A stretch of 7,302 nt of DNA from Kiritimatiellia bacterium (GCA_017405115.1 JAFRBA010000290.1:1-7302); one strand, 5' to 3'. Counted from the stretch's first letter, positions 1 to 6,603 are shown. The notes: generated by a model from the sequence alone, not told the origin. Made by a program: numbers and translations.

Positions 1-460
1 GCCCCCGCAGCGGCCCCCAGACATACGTCGCAAGCCCCAGCGCCCGAAGGCCGCGCCGGCCCGCGGGCGTCGCGCAGGTGACGGCGAAGCCGTCGTCCGA
101 AGCATGGAAGTCGAAGACGATGCCGGCCCTCGCGTCGACGTCTTCCTGCGCGCATCCGCCCCACGCCTCGAGCTCGGCCGCGAAGGCCGCGCATTCCGCG
201 TCGTCCCAGGCGACGAGCCCCGTGCGCGACTTAAGCGCCATCATCCACGCGTCGTGCAGCGTCTCGTGGCGCTGGTCCTCCGCGTCTTCCGTAAGGCGCG
301 TGACGACCGACTCCCGGACGAATTCGTCGACCCAGTCGTTGTCCGCCCCGATGGGCTTCCAGCGGGCGTGCCAGCCGTCGTCCTCCTTCACGAGGACGGG
401 GAGGAACATGCCCTCCGCGACGAGGCGCAGCGCCTCACGCTGTCTCGGACTGAGCTTCAT
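1..460 (-). CDS. Probable HelZ/SNF2-type DEAD/DEAH helicase, N-terminal fragment (partial)
   Basis: The reading frame is open for 153 codons from an ATG at 460-458 and leaves the window at its left edge, so only the N-terminus is visible. The fragment starts with a helical stretch (MKLSPRQREALRLVAEG) followed by a W-x-A-R-W-K-P segment around residues 30-36. It continues with LHDAWMMAL near residues 68-76, a second Trp-containing helix near 92-100, and a beta-like segment at 112-128. From memory, this order resembles the N-terminal accessory region of bacterial SNF2-family helicases, which precedes the ATPase core. No Walker A, DEAH or other helicase motif is inside the window, so the call rests on overall pattern only. 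The start overlaps the end of the upstream gene by 26 bp, consistent with translational coupling, and no strong Shine-Dalgarno is visible. It is the third gene of the leftward operon. It could instead be an unrelated hypothetical protein. Confidence 0.45.
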   Translation of the reverse strand, partial: MKLSPRQREALRLVAEGMFLPVLVKEDDGWHARWKPIGADNDWVDEFVRESVVTRLTEDAEDQRHETLHDAWMMALKSRTGLVAWDDAECAAFAAELEAWGGCAQEDVDARAGIVFDFHASDDGFAVTCATPAGRRGLRALGLATYVWGPLRG

Positions 461-1022
461 GCGCCTGGACGCCCTGTTCCGGCGCGGCGCCGTCGGTTTC
501 CGTGGCCACCTCCCCGAGCGTCTTGGTGCCGGAGAGGAGAGCCACGACCTGCTGCTGCACCTCCGCGATGTTCTCGAGGCGTATGCGTGGGTCGAGTATG
601 ACGAACGTGTCGCCCTGCCGCCGGTCTTCGTAGACGCGTCGGATGGTGCCGTCGTCGAGCGTCTTGGCGTCGCGTTCGACGAGTATCTTAGACCGCTCCA
701 GCATGACGGCGAGGACGTATACAACGTTTTGCATCGCGGGGTCGTCGAGGGTCACGAGCTGCCGCAGTAGCTCGCCCGCGTCCTCCTTCTTGAGCGGCTC
801 CTTCTTCTCCTCGCGTACGGGCGCGAAGTAGACGCCGTCCCACACCGAGAAGGGCTCCCAGTCGCGCTCCGCGGTCTTCCAGCACTCCGGGTGGCAGTCG
901 AAGCGCTCGTAGCCGTTCGGCACCTCGCGCAGGGCGCTGATCACCGGGGCCTTGTCGACGAGCGGCTTCTGGCAGAACGAGCAGATGTGGCCGCGCGAGC
1001 GGATGTTCCATTCCTGAGACAT
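435..1022 (-). CDS. Conserved hypothetical protein with N-terminal four-Cys (zinc-finger-like) motif
   Basis: This 195-aa protein starts at ATG 1022-1020, 9 bp after the stop of the upstream ABM gene. Near the N-terminus it has C14-x2-C17 and, 25 residues on, C43-H-P-E-C47-W, a pattern that could bind one zinc ion as a treble-clef or zinc-ribbon-like fold. The rest looks soluble: a charged linker with several Lys and Glu (about 71-83), a helical segment with LLRQLVTLDD and VVYVLAVMLERSKIL (about 85-115), then a beta-rich segment with TFVILDPRIRLENIAEVQQQVVALL (about 137-161), and a disordered acidic tail. I recognise the general form (N-terminal motif, mid-protein LALMLERK-like helix, then a V-x-I-P-D-P segment) from Verrucomicrobia hypothetical proteins, but know of no function. 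There is no signal peptide or membrane segment. Its place just before a helicase-like gene hints at a nucleic-acid role, which is inference only. Confidence 0.75.
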   Translation of the reverse strand: MSQEWNIRSRGHICSFCQKPLVDKAPVISALREVPNGYERFDCHPECWKTAERDWEPFSVWDGVYFAPVREEKKEPLKKEDAGELLRQLVTLDDPAMQNVVYVLAVMLERSKILVERDAKTLDDGTIRRVYEDRRQGDTFVILDPRIRLENIAEVQQQVVALLSGTKTLGEVATETDGAAPEQGVQAHEAQSETA

Positions 1023-1031
1023 GGCGGGCGC

Positions 1032-1493
1032 TCAGCGGGTGACGGGTTCGAGCACGTGGAACGTCGAGGACGTACGCATCGGGCGCACCGTCGGGCCGAA
1101 CGCCTTCATGTGGGGCGTGGAAAGGTGCGCCTTGAGGGCGTCGACGGAATCCCACTTCTCCAGCATCCACATCGTCCGTTCGCCGAAGCGCATGGGCTTG
1201 TCCCAGTCGGTAGAGGCGTCCTTGAGGAGCGTGTACATGCGGCAGCCGTCCTCCTTGCGGACGGTCGGCACGACGGCGAGCGTCTTCGCGGTGTAGTCGG
1301 CGACGTCGGCGTCGGGCTTTAGGTCGAAGCGGCAGAGGACGTACACGCCATTGTCCTGGCAGCAGGCCGCCCTCAGCTTGGCGTTTGCCTTGTTGAGGTC
1401 GTCGCGCAGCGAGAATATCATCGCCGCCATGGTTCCGACGACTATGATCGTCACCACCGTCCTCAGAATCTGCATGATCGCTCTCTTGTTCAT
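1032..1493 (-). CDS. Membrane-anchored antibiotic biosynthesis monooxygenase (ABM) domain protein, putative quinol monooxygenase-like
   Basis: A 153-aa protein. Residues about 8-28 (TVVTIIVVGTMAAMIF core) form a single transmembrane segment preceded by Lys3/Arg4. Residues about 49-149 form a dimeric alpha/beta-barrel ABM domain: VYVLCRFDLKPDADVADY, then EDGCRMYTLLKD, MWMLEKWDSVDALKAHLSTPHMKAF in sequence order, which match the family pattern (E-x-G-c-x-x-Y, E-x-W-x-s-x-x-a-l-x-x-H-x-x-t-x-H). ABM proteins of the YgiN type oxidise quinols or polycyclic substrates without a cofactor; several relatives have no known activity. The charge pattern predicts that the domain faces the periplasm, which is unusual. 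The ATG at 1493-1491 was chosen because it has a GGAGGG Shine-Dalgarno 8 nt upstream and lies just below a TATAAT -10; longer in-frame extension would run through the promoter. It is the first gene of a three-gene leftward operon. Confidence 0.85.
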   Translation of the reverse strand: MNKRAIMQILRTVVTIIVVGTMAAMIFSLRDDLNKANAKLRAACCQDNGVYVLCRFDLKPDADVADYTAKTLAVVPTVRKEDGCRMYTLLKDASTDWDKPMRFGERTMWMLEKWDSVDALKAHLSTPHMKAFGPTVRPMRTSSTFHVLEPVTR

Positions 1494-1501
1494 GTGCTGT
1501 T

Positions 1502-1507
1502 CCCTCC
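1502..1507 (-). promoter_or_regulatory. Strong Shine-Dalgarno (GGAGGG) of the ABM gene
   Basis: Read on the minus strand, GGAGGG at 1507-1502 lies 8 nt before the ATG at 1493. It fixes the start codon of the ABM gene and contrasts with the divergent beta-helix gene, which has no such site. Confidence 0.8.
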
Positions 1508-1520
1508 ATTGTTTTCGGTG

Positions 1521-1550
1521 ATTATACCAAAAAGTCGGCCGCCGCCGCAA
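1521..1550 (-). promoter_or_regulatory. Sigma-70-type promoter of the leftward operon
   Basis: On the minus strand, TTGCGG (1550-1545, -35) is followed after 18 bp by a perfect TATAAT (1526-1521, -10). TTGG precedes the -10, giving an extended TGn -10 element. Transcription should start near 1514, leaving a 5' UTR of about 20 nt that contains the Shine-Dalgarno. The same architecture recurs at 1636-1665 and 6567-6596. Confidence 0.75.
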
Positions 1551-1635
1551 CGCGGGGTTCTGAGCACGCTTACCCCCTGGAGAATCACGGGCAGCGCGTC
1601 CGGGCATTGGTCGATTACCGGCGGAATCATGATTG

Positions 1636-1665
1636 TTGCGTCTTGTTGGATAAATTTGGTAGAAT
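1636..1665 (+). promoter_or_regulatory. Sigma-70-type promoter of the beta-helix/GH31 unit
   Basis: TTGCGT (1636-1641, -35) is followed after 18 bp by TAGAAT (1660-1665, -10), with TTTGG directly before the -10 giving an extended TGn element. The expected transcription start, about 7 nt after the -10, falls at 1671-1674, on or beside the ATG at 1673. A perfect 10-bp palindrome (AATCATGATT, 1625-1634) lies just upstream of the -35; it is too short to call an operator. Confidence 0.6.
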
Positions 1666-1672
1666 ACATGGC

Positions 1673-4405
1673 ATGAAAATGGGATTAGCTCTTGTGGCGG
1701 TTGGGCTTGGGCTACTTGCCGGTCGATCAAATGGTGACAAGGTCACGTTTCATGTTGCGCCTGACGGCGACGACGGCAATCCAGGCATCGCCGCGAAGCC
1801 GCTCAGGTCGCCTGCGGGCGTCCGGGACGCCGTGCGGCGGCTGCAGGCGGAACGGCGGTCGAGGCCCCCGCGCGAAATCGAGGTCGTGTTCCACGACGGC
1901 GTATACCACGTGGAAGCGGCGGTCGCTTTCGGTGCAGTTGATTCCGCAGTGCAGGGGCAGACGGTGGTCTACCGCGCAGCTAGCCGCGGCGCTGCGGTGT
2001 TCGACGGTGGCATGAGGCTCGACTGGAAGCCACTGGGACCCAACGACCCTGCGGCGAAGCTGATACCAGCCTCCGTTCATGGACGGGTGAAGACGGCGGA
2101 GATTCCGCCTTCGCAGGAATTGCCTGCGCTGACAGGCGGCCGACGCAGCAGCAACCTCTTTCCCGCGTGGTTGTATGCAGGCGGCCGGGCTGCGCCAATA
2201 GCCGCGTGGCCCGACGCCTCGGACGACTGGGGGGACCTCTACCGCGAGTTTGCTGACGCCGACTACACAGAGGAGATTCAGGCGTCCAACAGGGCCGACG
2301 GCAGAACGATGCGCTTCATATGCCGCGAGAAGGGGCATCTTGGCGCATGGGTTAGGGAACCTGATCTCTGGGTGTATGGCATGTGGGCCTTTCTCTGGGA
2401 CGACACGACCGTACAGATGCTCTCCGCCGACTCCAAGACAGGCATAGTCACCATTGACGCGAAGGACATTCCCGCTGGATATTCTATAGGCAGGGAAGGG
2501 CACCTATACCGTGTCGTCAACGCACTCTCGGAGATGGACCGTCCCGGCGAATGGGTTATTGACCGCGGGCGACGCCGCGTCTATCGCGTCGCCGACGGCG
2601 CTGAGCCCGTGATGAGCTCGGCGAAGGGCCTGCTCTGGGCCAACGGCCTAACGAACGTCGTGTTTGACGGGATTTCCTTCCGCCACGCACGAGGCGACGC
2701 CCTGCGGTTTGACGACTGCCGCGGCATACGGCTGCGTGGTTGTACGGTGTCTGCGTGCGGCGGCTGGGCAGTGAAGATTGCAGGCGGGTCTGACTGCCGG
2801 GTCGAGGGGTGCGACATTCACCACGTCGGCGAGGGCGGAATCGTGATGAGCGGCGGGGAGCGCGCCACGCTAACGAAATGTGGCCACGCAGCCGTAAACA
2901 ACCATGTCCACCACTGGGGCGAGCGCCTGCCGATCTACCGCGCGGCAATTGCGCTTGGGCCTTCCAGGAACGGAGCCGCCGCCTATGTCTGCGGTGCGCT
3001 GGTCGAGCACAACCTCATCCACCATGGAAGGCACGAGGCGATACAGTTCGAGGGCAACTTCAACGACATTCGCTGGAACGTGATCCACGACGTCTGCGCG
3101 TGCAGCCGCGACTGCGGGGCGATCTACGGGTACAACGCGAGGGACTGGTCTCTGTCTCGCGGCACGCGGATTGAGCACAACTGCATCTACATGGCGGGGC
3201 GTCCCAACCGCGGCGGAATGTTCTTCGCCATCTACGTGGACGGGTTCGTCTCCGGCGTGACGGTTCGCAAGAACATCTGCATCGGCAGCGACGCCGGGCT
3301 GATGAGCCAGGGCGGGCACGCGAATGTCTACGAGAACAACTTGGTTGCCCTCTGCACGCACGGGGCGTACAGGTGCAACCTCGGGGGGAAGGGTAACGGC
3401 TATACGCGCGCGGACAGCGTCCTCTGGAAGGCTATGCAACGCGACAAGGCGATGTTCCAGGCGGAGCCATGGAAATCAGCCTTCCCGGAACTGGAGTCGC
3501 AGTCTCGCATGACTGACGCCGAACTTGCCCAGTCCACGATGGCCGTCGTGTTCCGCGACAATGTCTTCGCCGCGAGCGGCCCATGCGTCTGGAAGGACGC
3601 CGACAGGCTCGGCAAGTACAACACTGTTACCAACAACCTTGTGTTGGAGGAGGGCGATCCCGGATTTGTCGACTATGCGCACCACGACTTCAGGCTTGCA
3701 CCCGGAAGCGCCGCCTTCAGGATTGTCGGAGATCTAGGATTCGACAAGATGGGAATCACCAACGGCCCAGACCGCGCCAGCGCCGCAGTGCGTTTCGGCG
3801 AGGGGGTCACGGAACCGCCGGAGCTGGACCTGCCGACAGGCCCCGCCTCAATCCGCATCGACCTGCAGTACAACGGGCCTAAGAAGTTCACGAAGGACAG
3901 CCCGATCGCGACGGAATTCGTGAACTGCGAGCTTCCGAAGTGGAACCCCCCAGGCGACCGCATTTCCGGCCGGAACGTGAAGCTTGCACGTGACGGAAAG
4001 TGGGTTGACTACGAGATTGCCTTCACGCCTGCAATCACAGGTACGCTGTCGCTCGAACTGATGGGGAACCTCGTAAAGCGAACGTGCGTCGACGACGTCC
4101 GAGTCGAAGGGGCGATGATCCTGAACGGCGGTTTTGAGGGGTCGGACGGCTGGAGCGCCCCGATCCCGGTTGCGTTGGGGGACAAGACGATTCGGCTGGA
4201 CCGATTTGGACCACATGCGTCCGATGCGAATAATCGGGCACCGGAGGGAATGCGTTTCGCCGTGGTGAATCACGACGTCCGAATGCATCAGCGCATTTGC
4301 GTCGAGGCAGGGAGGCGGGTGACCATTCGATGTCGTGCGACGGCCTGGCGCGATGGCGAAGCTCGGGGTGCGCCGAAGGCCGTTGGCGGGCCGGCCACCC
4401 CGTGA
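1673..4405 (+). CDS. Secreted right-handed parallel beta-helix protein, GH141-like glycoside hydrolase
   Basis: A 910-aa protein. Residues 1-21 are a signal peptide (MKM, then GLALVAVGLGLLAG). At about 26-38 comes HVAPDGDDGNPG, the usual opening of this family (F-x-V-x-P-x-G-D-D-x-N-P-G), then the KPLRSPAGVRDAVRRLQ helix. A beta-rich region (about 60-310) includes FDGGMRLDWKPL and PGEWVIDRGRRRVYRV. Residues about 316-683 form the parallel beta-helix, with repeated turns such as VEHNLIHH, IRWNVIHDV, IEHNCIYMAG, VRKNICIG and VTNNLVLEEGDPGF. The layout matches GH141-like proteins; that family includes an alpha-L-fucosidase and a xylanase, so the substrate cannot be assigned. Residues about 723-910 hold a carbohydrate-binding-like sandwich (VDDVRVEGAMILNGGFEGSDGW), whose second half seems cut short, ending in a Gly/Pro/Ala tail (see 4368-4424). 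The start at 1673 gives a clean signal peptide; a further in-frame ATG at 1607 would lie upstream of the promoter. There is no Shine-Dalgarno. It is probably co-transcribed with GH31. Confidence 0.75.
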   Translation: MKMGLALVAVGLGLLAGRSNGDKVTFHVAPDGDDGNPGIAAKPLRSPAGVRDAVRRLQAERRSRPPREIEVVFHDGVYHVEAAVAFGAVDSAVQGQTVVYRAASRGAAVFDGGMRLDWKPLGPNDPAAKLIPASVHGRVKTAEIPPSQELPALTGGRRSSNLFPAWLYAGGRAAPIAAWPDASDDWGDLYREFADADYTEEIQASNRADGRTMRFICREKGHLGAWVREPDLWVYGMWAFLWDDTTVQMLSADSKTGIVTIDAKDIPAGYSIGREGHLYRVVNALSEMDRPGEWVIDRGRRRVYRVADGAEPVMSSAKGLLWANGLTNVVFDGISFRHARGDALRFDDCRGIRLRGCTVSACGGWAVKIAGGSDCRVEGCDIHHVGEGGIVMSGGERATLTKCGHAAVNNHVHHWGERLPIYRAAIALGPSRNGAAAYVCGALVEHNLIHHGRHEAIQFEGNFNDIRWNVIHDVCACSRDCGAIYGYNARDWSLSRGTRIEHNCIYMAGRPNRGGMFFAIYVDGFVSGVTVRKNICIGSDAGLMSQGGHANVYENNLVALCTHGAYRCNLGGKGNGYTRADSVLWKAMQRDKAMFQAEPWKSAFPELESQSRMTDAELAQSTMAVVFRDNVFAASGPCVWKDADRLGKYNTVTNNLVLEEGDPGFVDYAHHDFRLAPGSAAFRIVGDLGFDKMGITNGPDRASAAVRFGEGVTEPPELDLPTGPASIRIDLQYNGPKKFTKDSPIATEFVNCELPKWNPPGDRISGRNVKLARDGKWVDYEIAFTPAITGTLSLELMGNLVKRTCVDDVRVEGAMILNGGFEGSDGWSAPIPVALGDKTIRLDRFGPHASDANNRAPEGMRFAVVNHDVRMHQRICVEAGRRVTIRCRATAWRDGEARGAPKAVGGPATP

Positions 4406-4424
4406 CCGCCAGTTCAAGGCTGTT
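4368..4424 (+). other. Possible relic of a GH31 3' end overlapping the beta-helix gene stop
   Basis: In the frame beginning at 4368, which is not the frame of the surrounding gene, this stretch reads VRRRPLAGRPPRDRQFKAV. It aligns without gaps to residues 685-703 of the downstream GH31 (ERRGSFHGMPSTNRQFKVV, 6505-6561), with 9 of 19 residues identical and the GH31-tail pattern G-x-P preserved. At DNA level 35 of 57 positions match by my hand count, including 13 consecutive bases (CGCCAGTTCAAGG, 4407-4419 and 6544-6556). The beta-helix gene reads the first part in another frame, giving its unstructured tail and its TGA at 4403. It could be a leftover of a deleted GH31 copy, or chance similarity in GC-rich sequence. 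Confidence 0.3.
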
Positions 4425-4436
4425 GACCGGAGAATG

Positions 4437-4442
4437 AAAGGA
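4437..4442 (+). promoter_or_regulatory. Shine-Dalgarno (AAAGGA) deciding the GTG start of GH31
   Basis: AAAGGA lies 10 nt before the GTG at 4453. An in-frame TGA at 4435-4437 rules out any earlier start, so this site and the GTG together define the N-terminus. Confidence 0.6.
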
Positions 4443-4452
4443 CAAAGACCAA

Positions 4453-6570
4453 GTGAGAAAGACATCCGTAGCGTCCGCAGCCCTGATGGCCGCGCTTGTA
4501 TCCGGAGCGGATACGCTTGTCGAGAGGCTTTCGCCGGACATTTGGCGGGCGCGCGTCTCTGGGTCAGGGGAGATAAAGGAGGGGCATCTCAACCGGTACG
4601 GAGTGCTGGAGAGGCTTGAGGCGGAGCGGACGTACGGCTCTCTCGACGAGCTTCCGGTCAAGGTGCGCGTGGAGCGGTTCGGCGACGGGTGGTCCCTTGA
4701 GTTCCCGGTGTCGGTGGACGCCCGCGTCTACGGGCTCGGCGACACTGGCCGGGAAGGGATCAACCGCCGCGGCAGGACGTACGACCTGCGGGTCGAGAAC
4801 ATCAAGAGCTACATCCCGATTCCGATGTTCATGACGAGCGACGGATGGGGGCTTCTAGTCAACACCACTTTCGCGAGCCGCTTTGACGTCGGCGCGTCAG
4901 ACCCCGGGCGGGTGAAGGTTGCCGTGAAGGGCGGCGACGTCGACTTTTACATCTTCACCGGAGGAGACTACCGCGCTCAGCTTTCGGCCTATACCCGCAT
5001 CGCGGGCCGCCCCGCGCTGCTGCCTGCGTTTGCCTTCGGCTTCGCCTATGTCGCAAACCAGTGGATAGACAAGTACGAGCTGACGGCGGAGGCGCGCAGT
5101 TTCCGTACGTTCAGGCTTCCTTGCGACATCATCGGGCTCGAGCCTGGATGGATGGAGTACTTCTACGATTTCACCACGAAGAAGAACTGGAGTCCGGCGA
5201 GGTTCTCGTTTCCGGCTTGGACGAAGTCCCGCGCGGTCTCCTGGATCGGCGCACTCGAGCGCATGGACTTCAAGCTCTCGCTCTGGCTGTGCATGAACTA
5301 CGATGTGTTCGTTTTCGAGGAGGCGTGTGCCGCAGGGCTGGCTAGGCCGTCTGCTGCGAAGACGGAGTGGCTGGCGACGGACACGATGCCGGACGTCTGG
5401 CAGGACGAACACATCGAGGGCAAGTTCTCGGCTGGCGACGCTAAGATTCCGCCGCTCCGGACGATCAGCGACACTGCCAAGGGCGCGATACGCCATCCGG
5501 TGATGCGGCCCGACGGCAGAAGCGGAGCCGACGAGTCGGGCGAGGAGCCGTGGTTCGAGCACCTAAAGAAGTTCGTCGACAGGGGTGCCCGCTGCTTCAA
5601 GCTCGATGCGTCGCAGCAGTGCGGCGATTTCCCTGGGCGCGTCTGGGCGAATCGCTATTCGTCGGACGAGGTTCACAACATGTATCCGCTCGTCTACGCC
5701 AAGCAGATGGCGCAGGGGTACGAGGTGTACACCGGGCGCCGCGCCATGGTCTACACGTCGTGTGGCTACACGGGGCTTCAGCGCTACGTCGCCTCTTGGG
5801 CCGGAGACACCGGGGGCGGAGTCGGTTCGCTCGTGTCGGTCCTGAACCTCGGGTTTTCGGGCCATCCCGCCCAGACGTGCGACGTGAACATAGGCAAGGT
5901 CGAGTCGCTGCATTTCGGCTTCTTCGCTCCCTGGTGCCAGCAGAACAACTGGGACTACTTCCAGCAGCCGTGGTACCGCGGCGACGATGACATGGACGTC
6001 CTCCGATCGTACATGAACCTGCGTTACCGCCTTTTCCCATACTTTTACACAGCTGCGGCCGAGAGTGCGCGAACCGGCTGGCCGATAATGCGCCCGCTGG
6101 CGTTTGTCTACCCGGAGGAACGGGCGTATGACGACGAGTTTGGAACGTACATGGTCGGCGATGCGTTGCTAGTCTCGTCTTTTGTCGACGCCGTGACAAT
6201 ACCCAGGGGCGACTGGTACGAGTGGCGGACAGGCGAGAGGGTGACGGGACCGGCCAAGCTCGGCATCGCGCGCACGAAGGAATGGGGCGGCGGACTCTAT
6301 GTAAAGGCGGGCGCAGTCATACCGATGTGGCCCCTCAAGCAGCACATCGACCGCGGCTGGAACGACGTCGTCGAAGTACACGTCTGGCCGGGAGCGGACG
6401 GGCGATGCGAACTTTACGAGGATGACGGGGATTCTCTTGAATACCGCACGGGCGCATACACGTTAACGCCCCTCGTCTGGAAGGGCGGGGAGTTTACAGT
6501 CGGTGAACGCCGCGGGTCTTTCCATGGAATGCCGTCCACGAATCGCCAGTTCAAGGTTGTCAGGCATTGA
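4453..6570 (+). CDS. Secreted glycoside hydrolase family 31 (GH31) enzyme
   Basis: A 705-aa protein starting with GTG. Residues 1 to about 19 are a signal peptide (MRKTSVASAALMAALVSGA). An N-terminal beta-sandwich follows, with YGLGDTGREGINRRGRTYD (about 93-111) and DGWGLLVNTTFASRFDVG (about 131-148). The TIM barrel begins at about 187 (LLPAFAFGFAYVANQWIDK). The likely nucleophile is Asp385 in CFKLDASQQCG, and the likely acid/base is Asp452 in SWAGDTGGG, the W-x-GD site. YMVGDALLV (about 565-573) and VHVWPGADGRCELYEDDGD (about 643-662) belong to the C-terminal beta domains. GH31 retains anomeric configuration and includes alpha-glucosidases, alpha-xylosidases, alpha-galactosidases and sulfoquinovosidases; the specificity here cannot be read by eye. 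KLDASQ replaces the W-x-D-M-N-E form of classical alpha-glucosidases, so maltose-type activity is less likely. The gene lies 47 bp after the beta-helix gene with no promoter between, so it is probably in the same operon and acts on the same glycan. Confidence 0.9.
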   Translation: MRKTSVASAALMAALVSGADTLVERLSPDIWRARVSGSGEIKEGHLNRYGVLERLEAERTYGSLDELPVKVRVERFGDGWSLEFPVSVDARVYGLGDTGREGINRRGRTYDLRVENIKSYIPIPMFMTSDGWGLLVNTTFASRFDVGASDPGRVKVAVKGGDVDFYIFTGGDYRAQLSAYTRIAGRPALLPAFAFGFAYVANQWIDKYELTAEARSFRTFRLPCDIIGLEPGWMEYFYDFTTKKNWSPARFSFPAWTKSRAVSWIGALERMDFKLSLWLCMNYDVFVFEEACAAGLARPSAAKTEWLATDTMPDVWQDEHIEGKFSAGDAKIPPLRTISDTAKGAIRHPVMRPDGRSGADESGEEPWFEHLKKFVDRGARCFKLDASQQCGDFPGRVWANRYSSDEVHNMYPLVYAKQMAQGYEVYTGRRAMVYTSCGYTGLQRYVASWAGDTGGGVGSLVSVLNLGFSGHPAQTCDVNIGKVESLHFGFFAPWCQQNNWDYFQQPWYRGDDDMDVLRSYMNLRYRLFPYFYTAAAESARTGWPIMRPLAFVYPEERAYDDEFGTYMVGDALLVSSFVDAVTIPRGDWYEWRTGERVTGPAKLGIARTKEWGGGLYVKAGAVIPMWPLKQHIDRGWNDVVEVHVWPGADGRCELYEDDGDSLEYRTGAYTLTPLVWKGGEFTVGERRGSFHGMPSTNRQFKVVRH

Positions 6571-6596
6571 CATCGGCCACCAAAATATGGTATAAC
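6567..6596 (+). promoter_or_regulatory. Sigma-70-type promoter of the SUMF1/FGE-like gene
   Basis: A perfect TTGACA (6567-6572) is followed after 18 bp by TATAAC (6591-6596), and ATGG directly before the -10 supplies an extended TGn element. The -35 overlaps the GH31 stop codon (TGA, 6568-6570). Transcription should begin near 6603, about 95 nt upstream of the FGE-like start codon. The FGE-like gene is therefore probably a separate transcription unit. Confidence 0.75.
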
Positions 6597-6603
6597 CATG
6601 ACA

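Noticed and set aside
78..770. Long plus-strand open frames opposite the leftward operon
   Set aside because: They are antisense to two well-supported genes, are rich in Ser/Arg/Ala with no domain pattern, and arise because GC-rich genes leave opposite frames open.
688..1509. A 273-codon minus-strand frame overlapping both the ABM gene and the Cys4 gene
   Set aside because: Its product is a low-complexity Arg/Ala/Gly/His sequence. The two genes it overlaps in another frame have recognisable domain or family patterns and proper start signals.
1625..1634. Perfect palindrome AATCATGATT as an operator
   Set aside because: Ten bases is too short and no second copy or flanking symmetry was seen; position beside the -35 alone is not enough.
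1607..1672. Upstream ATG at 1607 as the start of the beta-helix protein
   Set aside because: It would place 22 polar residues before the signal peptide and would lie upstream of the predicted promoter.
1727..2503. Minus-strand open frame opposite the 5' part of the beta-helix gene
   Set aside because: It is antisense to a gene with signal peptide and family motifs, has no ribosome binding site, and shows Arg/Pro-rich shadow composition.
2870..3439. Minus-strand open frame opposite the beta-helix repeats
   Set aside because: Its Val/Ala/Arg-rich repetitive product is the complement of the Asn/His-containing beta-helix turns and shows no independent support.
4335..4619. A 94-codon plus-strand frame spanning the gap between the beta-helix and GH31 genes, with an internal ATG at 4434
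   Set aside because: It overlaps the start of GH31 in another frame and has no domain. Only its RQFK-containing portion is of interest, treated separately as a possible relic.
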